From a bacterium (GTDB taxonomy: Bacteria > Chlamydiota > Chlamydiia > Chlamydiales > SM23-39): 26,271 nt of DNA. Position numbers and translations under genes: made by a program. Where the stretch lies: positions 1 through 26,271 of the forward strand of contig JAKAFF010000001.1 of NCBI GenBank assembly GCA_021818045.1, read 5' to 3'. This document shows positions 6,993 to 13,721 of the stretch, piece by piece; within the stretch, counting starts at the first letter, position 1; every line of letters begins with the position of its first letter. The notes under the pieces are model-generated. The model worked only from the letters and a program-made list of their open reading frames with translations. It made no database searches and was not told where the DNA came from.

Positions 6993-7700
6993 ATGGAAAA
7001 GAAAAGACTTAGTAAAGCTCTCGCCGCGGCAGGAATTGCCTCTCGGCGCGCCTGTGAAGAGCTGATCTTTCAAGGGCGTGTGCAAGTCAACGGCACGACG
7101 ATCAAGCAACCTCAACACCACATCGACTGGCACATGGACCGCATTACCGTCGATGGGACAGCGATCAAAGCAGAGCAGAAAAAAATTTACTACATCCTCA
7201 ACAAGCCATCAGGGTATCTCTGCACGAATGTACGTCCTGGGAAAAGAGCCATCGTGCTCGACCTATTTCCCGACTCTCAAGAGCGGCTCTTTACCGTTGG
7301 CAGGCTCGATCGCGAAACGACGGGATTGCTCCTTGTGACTAATGACGGCCACTTTGCCAACCAAGTGATCCACCCCTCCTCCAACATCATCAAAGAATAC
7401 ATTGTCAAAACCACCTCTGAAATCACCCCAGAGCACCTCGAATGCCTCTCTCAAGGGGCCCGCGTCGATGAAAAATGGGTACGCCCCGTATCTGTGCACA
7501 AAGTGCGCCGCGGCACATTTCGCATCTGCGTGAAAGAGGGGAAAAAGCACGAAGTGCGCATCATTGCAGAGAGGGCCAAACTCAAAGTCATCGAATTGAC
7601 GCGCGTGCGCATTGGCGGTCTTGTTCTCGGTCCACTGCCTGTAGGAGAGTTTAGAAAATTGACAGAGGAAGAAAAGCAGCGCATTTTCCAGCATAACTAA
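6993..7700 (+). CDS. rluB: 23S rRNA pseudouridine synthase, RluB/RsuA family
   Basis: The enzyme converts a specific uridine of ribosomal RNA to pseudouridine. The 235-residue product has an N-terminal S4 RNA-binding domain (about 4-60: RLSKALAAAGIASRRACEELI, then GRVQVNG), followed by the catalytic domain with YYILNKPSGY, the active-site motif GRLDRETTGLLLVTNDG containing the catalytic aspartate, and the family C-terminal segment KEGKKHEVRII. The architecture is that of the RsuA/RluB/RluE/RluF group; RluB is the likeliest member, but RluF or RsuA specificity cannot be excluded from sequence alone. It probably corresponds to the yjbC gene next to pgmA in Chlamydia. It is monocistronic and convergent with the gene ending at 7719. 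Confidence 0.93.
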   Translation: MEKKRLSKALAAAGIASRRACEELIFQGRVQVNGTTIKQPQHHIDWHMDRITVDGTAIKAEQKKIYYILNKPSGYLCTNVRPGKRAIVLDLFPDSQERLFTVGRLDRETTGLLLVTNDGHFANQVIHPSSNIIKEYIVKTTSEITPEHLECLSQGARVDEKWVRPVSVHKVRRGTFRICVKEGKKHEVRIIAERAKLKVIELTRVRIGGLVLGPLPVGEFRKLTEEEKQRIFQHN

Positions 7701-7718
7701 GAAAAAATGCGAGCCCGG

Positions 7719-9476
7719 TCAATAGCTCAATAAGAGCCCCAAATGAAACTGTCCAAATCCTAGCCTTATTTCCCGTGCAGCAGCATTGTTGGTAAAAAGT
7801 TGATGCAACTTAAAACCGTAATCGATCCGGGCTTGCAAATAAGGATTAATCGTATAGCGAATACCAGGACCGACTCCCATAAGGTACTGTGTATGAGGTG
7901 GTGTTGCGATTCCTGTAATTTTCTGAACAAACCAATTATTCCCCAACCCATAATCCCAAAATGCAAGAAATATTAATTGATCCCCCACCGATCGCCAAAG
8001 ACTAATTGGCAAAGAACGCAACTCCACATTTACAATCAATCCATTATCTGTACTTAACTCTGCTTCATGATACCCACGTATCGTGTTGTACCCACCCAAA
8101 TTGATTAATTCTGTCGAAGGAAGGGTATCATTGGAAACTTGCCCACGAAGCAACACAGAAATAGTCATGATATTGGGCAAGGTAATGACATCCGCTGCAG
8201 TAATAAACGCATAACAATACTGATTTTTCGAATTAGGGCGCAGAAGACCAAAATCTTGATTAGACTGATGGGGGAGCAAAGCCCCTGGTGATCCATAGAA
8301 ATCAGCGCTCGCTATAATGTCATGTACACTCACCTTCTGTCGCATCGTATAATTAGCGTAAAACTGCGTAACATTCAAATTACTCATTACAGGAGGGCCA
8401 ATGAGTTGTGTTTCCACCACTCCCCCAGACAAAGATACTGTGTTACTATTGGTGTTTTTATATTCAAACCCAAAGCTAATTTCTTGAGAAAAGGGGGTAT
8501 ACATCGGCTTAATAGGAATTGTATAGTGCAAATAAGCCTGTGTTGCATGAGCAGTCATGGCGTGAGTAGGTGGGACGTCCGGCTCTGGAGGAATCTTCGG
8601 GTTGACTTTAGCGTAACTACCGAATAACAGCAAAAGGTGTTGCCAAGGTAAAAAAGAAGTATAGGCCCCCATGTAAGATTGATACCGCATAAAATCGTTC
8701 GAGCAGTCATACTCAAAGGTAAGCAAATCTCCTCTCCACAGCGCATTGCCCCAGGAAAACCCCCCGGCAAATCTTCCATATCCAGTGGAAGCAGACCCTG
8801 TGTCATCAGCCCTGGTATACCAGCGCAGCGGACTTCTGGCAGTGGTGGTGACTTCCAGGTTTGAAACTCCCGGCTCCTCTGCAGGGACAAACGATGTCGT
8901 AGAATAATGAAACGGATTTCTATTGAGCCAAGATAGATTATTCTGCAGCACATCTTCAGAAATTTCTTGATGAGGCACAATACCCAAGTATTGACTTAAC
9001 TGTGCATCAGTATACCATTGTTGGCCCTTGTAAATGTACACAGGACGTCCAAACTGCTGCTTTAAAACAAGAATTTGCAAAACCCCTTCTACGGTAGATT
9101 GCTTAGGCATCTCGATGTCTACTAGCAATTGTTGGTGCTTTTGATAGTAAAGAAGAACTTGTCCTTTGATTTCAATGGCAGTATCTAAATTTAATTTCCT
9201 GCCTAAATACGGCTTCAATAAAGCTTCCAATTCCTCAGGCTTTCCTGGGATCGACAGGTCTTGAATCTCTACTCCTTGAATATCAGACCGTCCTCCAGCA
9301 TGAATATTTTTGGGGTTACTTGTAATCAAAATACCACGAATATCACTCGGCGTTCCTGGCTTTTTATGAGCCAGCGCGAGCTCTGCAGACGCAGCAAACA
9401 CCTCCAAACGCACCAACACCATCAAAAATACGATCCACTTAGCCACAGGCAGGATTCCCTTGTGATGCAGGCACAT
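7719..9476 (-). CDS. ShlB/FhaC/HecB-type outer-membrane transporter (TpsB, Omp85 superfamily)
   Basis: TpsB proteins are outer-membrane barrels that export a partner protein in two-partner secretion. From the ATG at 9476 the product is 585 residues. It has a signal peptide (core WIVFLMVLVRLEVFAAS), a first POTRA domain (LLKPYLGRKLNLDTAIEIKG, LLYYQKHQQLLVDIEMPKQS), and a second POTRA-like part ending in the family signature NLSWLNRNPF and DDTGSASTGYGR. A roughly 350-residue barrel follows, carrying the diagnostic LGGYNTIRGYHEAE motif (IRGY near 466-469) and a terminal tyrosine as expected for barrel insertion. I chose 9476 because GGAGGGAG lies just upstream; a GTG at 9500 is in frame. It overlaps the end of the FecR-domain gene by 38 bases, so they are cotranscribed. 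No TpsA-like gene is in the window. Confidence 0.9.
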   Translation of the reverse strand: MCLHHKGILPVAKWIVFLMVLVRLEVFAASAELALAHKKPGTPSDIRGILITSNPKNIHAGGRSDIQGVEIQDLSIPGKPEELEALLKPYLGRKLNLDTAIEIKGQVLLYYQKHQQLLVDIEMPKQSTVEGVLQILVLKQQFGRPVYIYKGQQWYTDAQLSQYLGIVPHQEISEDVLQNNLSWLNRNPFHYSTTSFVPAEEPGVSNLEVTTTARSPLRWYTRADDTGSASTGYGRFAGGFSWGNALWRGDLLTFEYDCSNDFMRYQSYMGAYTSFLPWQHLLLLFGSYAKVNPKIPPEPDVPPTHAMTAHATQAYLHYTIPIKPMYTPFSQEISFGFEYKNTNSNTVSLSGGVVETQLIGPPVMSNLNVTQFYANYTMRQKVSVHDIIASADFYGSPGALLPHQSNQDFGLLRPNSKNQYCYAFITAADVITLPNIMTISVLLRGQVSNDTLPSTELINLGGYNTIRGYHEAELSTDNGLIVNVELRSLPISLWRSVGDQLIFLAFWDYGLGNNWFVQKITGIATPPHTQYLMGVGPGIRYTINPYLQARIDYGFKLHQLFTNNAAAREIRLGFGQFHLGLLLSY

Positions 9477-10257
9477 GTAGCCACTCTCCCTCCTTTTCAC
9501 TTGCCTTTTCAGGAGACCGTGGAGATTGCATAGGCTTAGTTTTTGCAGATGGCGGATTAGGCTTTACTTTTGCTGAAGAAGACTTAGGCACCATATACAT
9601 CGACCGTCCTTCTATCTTGCTTTGAGCTCTCTGCACAGACTCTCCCCCCACAGGAGGAGCAAAGTTCAACTCAGTAAACACTGCAGGAGCTGTGGTCTCT
9701 GGTTTGCCAAGCTCTGAGTACGACATAGCAGAAACATACATACCAGAAGAAAGTTCCACTGAACCTGCCGCATTATGCACAATAACCGTTCCAAAAACAG
9801 TGCCCACATTCAGCTCCCCATCTTGAAAAAAAGCATCAAATATTGTGCCACGAATCCCAATTGTTGCAACCGGCGTGGTGACTTGATAACCACCAGGGTT
9901 CTGTTTACCAATATTGCCTGTCATAGCTCGAAAACCACCCTCAAATAAATCGACCGCAATATCTTGTTTTTCATCACTAAAAGAATAACTGCTGATGCGG
10001 TACACGGTGTTAGGCAATAAATTCACCAAGCCCTCATCCGTAAATTTCAACTGTATTTTTCCATCAGGCCCTGTAGTAAGCACATCTGCAGTAAATAAAG
10101 CAGCGCCTCGAAAAAGCACTCTTTTTGTATCCTGTAATTGGTTCGTTGCCACTACCGTTCCCTGTACAGCAACTACATGCCCGCATACTGAGGCATCTGA
10201 AGCAAACAAGTACAAGGCGTTCCATGTCACAAATACAAACGACAAAAACCATCTCAT
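9439..10257 (-). CDS. Exported FecR-domain protein
   Basis: FecR domains occur in iron-signalling sensors but also in many exported proteins of unknown role. The 272-residue product has a signal peptide (about 1-20), then a FecR domain (about 40-150) with LFRGAALFTADVLTTGPDGKIQL, VDLFEGGFRAMTG and the hallmark TPVATIGIRGTIFDA (128-142). The C-terminal 60 residues are rich in Pro, Lys and Ser and look unstructured. There is no membrane anchor and no sigma/anti-sigma partner nearby, so a FecI-FecR regulatory role is unlikely. Pairs of exported FecR-domain proteins with ShlB-type transporters are known in several phyla. The 38-base overlap with the TpsB gene supports joint function, perhaps as periplasmic or surface partner. 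A TTGACA-type promoter lies immediately upstream. Confidence 0.88.
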   Translation of the reverse strand: MRWFLSFVFVTWNALYLFASDASVCGHVVAVQGTVVATNQLQDTKRVLFRGAALFTADVLTTGPDGKIQLKFTDEGLVNLLPNTVYRISSYSFSDEKQDIAVDLFEGGFRAMTGNIGKQNPGGYQVTTPVATIGIRGTIFDAFFQDGELNVGTVFGTVIVHNAAGSVELSSGMYVSAMSYSELGKPETTAPAVFTELNFAPPVGGESVQRAQSKIEGRSMYMVPKSSSAKVKPNPPSAKTKPMQSPRSPEKASEKEGEWLHVPASQGNPACG

Positions 10258-10623
10258 GCTACAGACATAACATACAGAATCCCTTTCTTGTCAACCACAG
10301 GCTCACTTCAATCACACAATTCTTTTTTGGCACTCAAGCGTTGAGCATACCGAAACAGCTTGAAGAATCAGGAATGAAAGATAGTCTCTTGTGCTCTATT
10401 GGGTACGAGAACTGGTCAAATCGGGTTTGTATGGATAAAGCAAGGGACAGGACATGCAAGATCGCAAGCGACATGATGGGCAAAATAAATTTAGTGAGAT
10501 AACGAAAAAGATTGTGGGATGTTGCTTCGATGTATACACATTCGATTGTTCTGTCATTTTTCTAATTTTTTCTTGCACATAAAAACCGCCTTCCCCAAAC
10601 TGTTCAAAAAATTATGAGGGTCT
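10258..10623. other. Divergent intergenic region between FecR and YVTN genes
   Basis: This 366-base stretch is the largest gap in the window. I see no convincing gene: the short open frames in it lack homology or usable ribosome-binding sites. The left end holds the FecR-gene promoter. The right half contains a direct repeat TTCGAT (10526-10531 and 10541-10546) flanking GTATACACA, and a possible weak promoter (TTGTGG, 15 bases, TATACA). GAGGG lies just before the YVTN-gene ATG. Confidence 0.5.
10267..10294 (-). promoter_or_regulatory. Promoter of the FecR-TpsB operon
   Basis: On the minus strand a perfect -35 TTGACA (10294-10289) is followed after 16 bases by TGTTAT (10272-10267). The -10 ends 9 bases before the ATG at 10257, so the leader would be about 3 bases and no ribosome-binding site is seen. 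Confidence 0.55.
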
Positions 10624-11913
10624 ATGTTATTTCGCGTCTCCATGTTTCTTTTTCTTAGCTCCCTAGTTGGCGCTGCTGACCTAGTCTATGTAGGCAACAA
10701 AAATGCGGGCACAATCTCTGTCATCGATTCTTCTATCCAACAAGTCATTGCCACAGTATCTCTGGGGGGCCTTCCTTCTGCAATAGCGATAGGCATCAAT
10801 CAAGCACAGGCATACGTTGTAAACACTGCTAATAATAACATATCCGTTATCGACACCACTAACCAATCTGTCACTGCAACAATCGCGGTCGGCAACGGCC
10901 CCTCTGCAATTGCTATCACTCCAGACAACCAATTCGCCTATGTATGCAACACTTCTAGCAATTCTGTATCTGTAATCAGCACAGCCTCGCAATCAGTAAT
11001 CGCAACAATCAACGTGGGAACCGGCCCTTCTGCAGTAGCTACAAACGGCACCCAAGTTTACGTGACGAATCAGCAAGACAATACCGTGTCTGTCATCAAT
11101 ATTGGAAGCCAAACAGTAATTGCAACTCTTTCCGTTGGCACATCCCCTACATCAGTCGCGGCCACTCCCAATGGCTCTCAAGTCTATGTCGGCAATCAAA
11201 ATAGTATTTCCGTTATTAACACCAACACACTGGCGGTCACTTCAATTAGCATCAATCCTTACACCGGCAGCGCTCTTGTAATTACCCCTGATAGCAGCTT
11301 TGTCTACGCATGTTCCTACAATGATGGTATCGTTGAAGTCATTCGAGTGTCCTCTCAGAGCGTGATCAGCACGATTAATGTAGGCGGATTTGGAGCGGGC
11401 ACAGATGCGATGATCATTTCTCCAGACGGATCTTCTGTGTATGTTTCCAACGGCGACTCAAGCTCTGTTTCAGTAATCAGCGTCGCCTCTCAAAGCATTG
11501 TTGCTACAATCAGTCTTGCAGTAGGCGATACGCCAGCTGCCCTTGGCATAACATCCAATGGTTCGCTGATATATGTAGCAAGCAGCAACACCAATAATGT
11601 GCAAGTTTTTAACACAAGCAATTATAGTTTACTCACAACGATCCCTGTCGGCAGTTATCCGGGCGTCATTGGAGTAGCAGCCCCCAATGCAGCCTCCGCC
11701 CTCAGCGCTAATGGTTCTGCTATCACTGCGACACAGCAAAGCCTGCAACTCACAAACTCTGCTACGGCCAATGCACTTAACGATGTACAAACGACAGGCA
11801 TTTTTTCTGCAGCACAAGGAACTTTCCCCGACTTACTCAACCCTCATATAATTGACAATTCAGTACCGTACACTCAGGAAACTAATTTACCCCCTGTATG
11901 GTGTTCTCATTAG
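10624..11913 (+). CDS. Secreted YVTN-type beta-propeller protein
   Basis: The 429-residue product starts with a signal peptide (about 1-17, LFLSSLVGAADLVYVG) and then contains eight repeats of about 40 residues with the YVTN pattern: Y-V-x-N, ISVID or VSVI, a strand of the form VIATI-VG, and GPSAIAITPD. Such repeats fold into seven- or eight-bladed beta-propellers; they occur in archaeal surface-layer proteins and bacterial exported proteins that bind ligands or partners. A tail of about 75 residues rich in Ala, Ser, Thr and Asn follows the propeller (from about 355). Charged residues are strikingly few, as in many secreted proteins. It is divergent from the FecR-TpsB pair. It lacks an N-terminal TPS domain, so it is not a classical TpsA, but surface or periplasmic association is plausible. 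Confidence 0.88.
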   Translation: MLFRVSMFLFLSSLVGAADLVYVGNKNAGTISVIDSSIQQVIATVSLGGLPSAIAIGINQAQAYVVNTANNNISVIDTTNQSVTATIAVGNGPSAIAITPDNQFAYVCNTSSNSVSVISTASQSVIATINVGTGPSAVATNGTQVYVTNQQDNTVSVINIGSQTVIATLSVGTSPTSVAATPNGSQVYVGNQNSISVINTNTLAVTSISINPYTGSALVITPDSSFVYACSYNDGIVEVIRVSSQSVISTINVGGFGAGTDAMIISPDGSSVYVSNGDSSSVSVISVASQSIVATISLAVGDTPAALGITSNGSLIYVASSNTNNVQVFNTSNYSLLTTIPVGSYPGVIGVAAPNAASALSANGSAITATQQSLQLTNSATANALNDVQTTGIFSAAQGTFPDLLNPHIIDNSVPYTQETNLPPVWCSH

Positions 11914-11977
11914 CGCTCTCATCTTCCTTAACTGATGCCATTTTTCATCAAGATGTCTTTGATGAGTTTCGCCGAGC

Positions 11978-12006
11978 TTGTCAAAAAATTTTGAGAAACT
12001 TAAACT
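11978..12006 (+). promoter_or_regulatory. Promoter of the vWA-like CaaX gene
   Basis: TTGTCA (11978-11983) and TAAACT (12001-12006) are separated by 17 bases. The predicted transcript begins near 12013, giving a 24-base leader with a TAGG ribosome-binding element 6 bases before the ATG at 12037. Confidence 0.5.
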
Positions 12007-12036
12007 GCGGCGTTGTTTTTCCCAAATAGGCAAATT

Positions 12037-12837
12037 ATGACATCTCGCATTCAAAGTGGGCCTTTTGCAGCGACGCCTCCTTCTCCAGAACCGCAGGCGA
12101 CGGGATTGGCGCCTTTTGCTAATTGGGAAGATCCGAGAGGCACTCTAACCCTCGTCAAATCTGCTCAGACTGCGGCTCAATTAGCAGGACGCGTGAATGC
12201 ACAGGATGGTTTTGTTAAAAAATATGCGCTCTCCGCAGATTGTCAGCGATTGATGGACCAATTTTATAGAGAGCGAATTACAATTGTCATTGATGATAGG
12301 AATGCAGCAGAGTTTCAAGGGGAAAGACTCTTCCTTCGCGAGCTTTCTCTCATGCTTTTGGAACTTGCTAAAGTGCGCGGCCGCGGCATTACTCTCAGAT
12401 TTTTGAGCGAAAAGAACAGTCAGGTGTTTGAAGAGGAAGCTCTCTTGCGGGCCGCGTTTACCCCTCAAGCTCGTGCAGGTAAGGAGGGAGCTTCTCTAGC
12501 CAACGCGCTGAGGCAGTTGCACAACGCTGCGGAAGACGCTACTGTTTTGATCATCCCTGTAGTGACTGTTCCCCTGCCTCACGAGGATGACGCTCTCCAA
12601 CAATTTCTAGGCGATCGCCAAAGGGATGCGAGAGGACACATGTCAAGACCCATCCGCTTTATGCCACGTGCGGAGGCGGCTTTTGCGTATTGCCAGACGC
12701 TCGCTGGAGGAGACATTACTGTTTTCGCAAGGGACGATCGGGCCTCGAAGGGAGAGGCGGTTGTGAAGATTGCGCTAGAGCCTTTCTTCAAGAATCCCGA
12801 ATCGCGCCCAGCCGCTAGCTGCTGCGCGATTCAATAA
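12037..12837 (+). CDS. vWA-like domain protein with C-terminal CaaX box (CAIQ), putative effector
   Basis: The 266-residue product has no signal peptide or membrane segment. Residues 1-30 are rich in Ser, Thr, Pro and Ala and look disordered, as is usual for type III secretion signals. From about 80 the order of elements resembles a von Willebrand A domain: ITIVIDDRNA (first strand and metal-site loop, degenerate against DxSxS), LMLLELAKVRGRGITLRFLSE, a TPQARAGKEGASLANALRQL segment, TVLIIPVVTVPLP, and RPIRFMPRAEAAFAY. The last four residues are CAIQ, preceded by another cysteine (SCCAIQ). This is a canonical CaaX box of the type farnesylated by eukaryotic prenyltransferases. Bacteria lack that enzyme, so a host-targeted, membrane-anchored effector is the inference. 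I prefer the ATG at 12037 (TAGG upstream) to a TTG at 12013. It is probably monocistronic and followed by a large inverted repeat. Confidence 0.8.
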   Translation: MTSRIQSGPFAATPPSPEPQATGLAPFANWEDPRGTLTLVKSAQTAAQLAGRVNAQDGFVKKYALSADCQRLMDQFYRERITIVIDDRNAAEFQGERLFLRELSLMLLELAKVRGRGITLRFLSEKNSQVFEEEALLRAAFTPQARAGKEGASLANALRQLHNAAEDATVLIIPVVTVPLPHEDDALQQFLGDRQRDARGHMSRPIRFMPRAEAAFAYCQTLAGGDITVFARDDRASKGEAVVKIALEPFFKNPESRPAASCCAIQ

Positions 12838-12840
12838 CAA

Positions 12841-12946
12841 CTTATACACAAATGAGTTCAAAAGTTGGTTTTTCGGCTGCGCCAAAGCGGCGCAATTTAC
12901 CTATCGCGTTACCCAAAACCAACTTTTGAACTCATTTGTGTATAGG
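12841..12946. repeat. Large perfect inverted repeat (30-bp arms) with internal hairpin
   Basis: Positions 12843-12872 (starting TATACACAAATG) are the exact reverse complement of 12915-12944. A wobble and one further pair (12841-12842 with 12945-12946) extend the arms. The 42-base loop contains its own stem, TGCGCC (12878-12883) with GGCGCA (12889-12894). The element starts 3 bases after the stop of the vWA-like gene. No T-tract follows, so a standard terminator is unlikely. A small transposon-derived element (MITE) or a long RNA hairpin are both possible. A 25-codon frame (ATG 12852 to TGA 12929) spans it. Confidence 0.9.
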
Positions 12947-13007
12947 CTCGATGTGCGATTTGTCGGCAGCTTTCACGCAGCTTAAATGTGAAGTTATTTA
13001 TTACATT

Positions 13008-13016
13008 TGGTATAAT
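13008..13016 (+). promoter_or_regulatory. Extended -10 promoter of the phosphate-uptake operon
   Basis: A perfect TATAAT (13011-13016) is preceded by TGG, giving an extended -10 element; no clear -35 is present. Transcription would begin near 13023, about 20 bases before the ATG at 13044. Confidence 0.65.
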
Positions 13017-13043
13017 TTTTCGATTCGTGTAACATCCCTGACA

Positions 13044-13718
13044 ATGTTGACGATTGCCAAGTTGTTCGGAAAATCGCCTTTCGCGCCTCTGCAAACGCAC
13101 ATCGACAAAGTCGCGGCTTGCCTGCACGAATTACCTCCCCTATTCAAAGCGTTTATGTCCCAAGACATGGATGTGATTTGCAAAAATGCGGCCATCATTT
13201 CTCGGCTTGAACACGAAGCAGACCTGACCAAAAACGACATTCGCAACCATCTTCCCAAAAGCCTATTTCTCGCAGTAGATCGCGGAGCCATTCTTGAAAT
13301 TCTCTCTTTGCAAGACGCTCTTGCAGATCAAGCAGAACTCATTGCCAAACATGCCACCATGCGGCCCATTGACTTACTCCCCGCCATGCAAACGCCATTT
13401 CTCGCTTTTTGCCATAAAAGTCTAGACGCCTTTCACCTGGCCAAACAAATCATCAAAGAGTTGGAAGAGCTCCTGGAATGTTCTTTTGGCGGCTTTGAGG
13501 CGCAAAAAGTCAAGCGCATGGTCGAACAGACCGCATTCGCGGAATACGAAACGGACCTTTTGAAGACGCAGCTACTCAAGCAATTGTATCAAGATGGCGA
13601 GCTCATGCCCTATCCTGCCTTTCATCTACTGCACACGCTTATCGATGAAATTCGGGCCATCGCTGCGCTATCTGAAAAACTAGGCAATCGCATCCGCATG
13701 CTATTAGAGCTAAAATAA
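13044..13718 (+). CDS. PiT accessory protein, PhoU-like (DUF47/TIGR00153 type)
   Basis: This is an all-helical cytosolic protein that accompanies low-affinity PiT phosphate permeases and probably modulates them. From the ATG at 13044 the product is 224 residues and opens with LFGKSPFAPLQTHIDKV, the typical start of the family (a short basic segment, then SPF-PL--H---V). It continues with helices rich in Glu, Leu and Lys, including SRLEHEADLTKNDIR, the PhoU-like E-x-x-A-D-x-x-K/R signature, and FLAVDRGAILEILSLQDALAD, which resembles the DR-DI-----D second half of the signature. The longer open frame reaching 12936 runs back through the promoter and is rejected as a start. The gene ends 3 bases before the permease gene; the same pair occurs in Chlamydia (CT691-CT692). 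Confidence 0.92.
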   Translation: MLTIAKLFGKSPFAPLQTHIDKVAACLHELPPLFKAFMSQDMDVICKNAAIISRLEHEADLTKNDIRNHLPKSLFLAVDRGAILEILSLQDALADQAELIAKHATMRPIDLLPAMQTPFLAFCHKSLDAFHLAKQIIKELEELLECSFGGFEAQKVKRMVEQTAFAEYETDLLKTQLLKQLYQDGELMPYPAFHLLHTLIDEIRAIAALSEKLGNRIRMLLELK

Positions 13719-13721
13719 CTG

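Noticed and set aside
7700..7740. Terminator between rluB and the TpsB gene
   Set aside because: Only a 4-bp GAGC/GCTC stem with a large loop precedes the minus-strand T-run, too weak to call.
10125..10578. Open frames of 60-125 codons on both strands in the FecR-YVTN intergenic region
   Set aside because: The plus-strand frame begins inside the FecR gene, neither frame has a usable ribosome-binding site, and the products are compositionally ordinary. I treat the stretch as non-coding.
10624..11913. YVTN propeller as the TpsA partner of the TpsB transporter
   Set aside because: It has no N-terminal TPS/haemagglutination domain and is transcribed divergently, so it cannot be called a TpsA from sequence.
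11945..11965. Hairpin TCATCAA / TTGATGA downstream of the YVTN gene as a terminator
   Set aside because: The stem is AT-rich and only 7 bp, and no T-tract follows on the plus strand.
12936..13043. Longer N-terminal extension of the PiT accessory protein
   Set aside because: The extension runs through the TATAAT promoter, while the ATG at 13044 gives the usual family N terminus.
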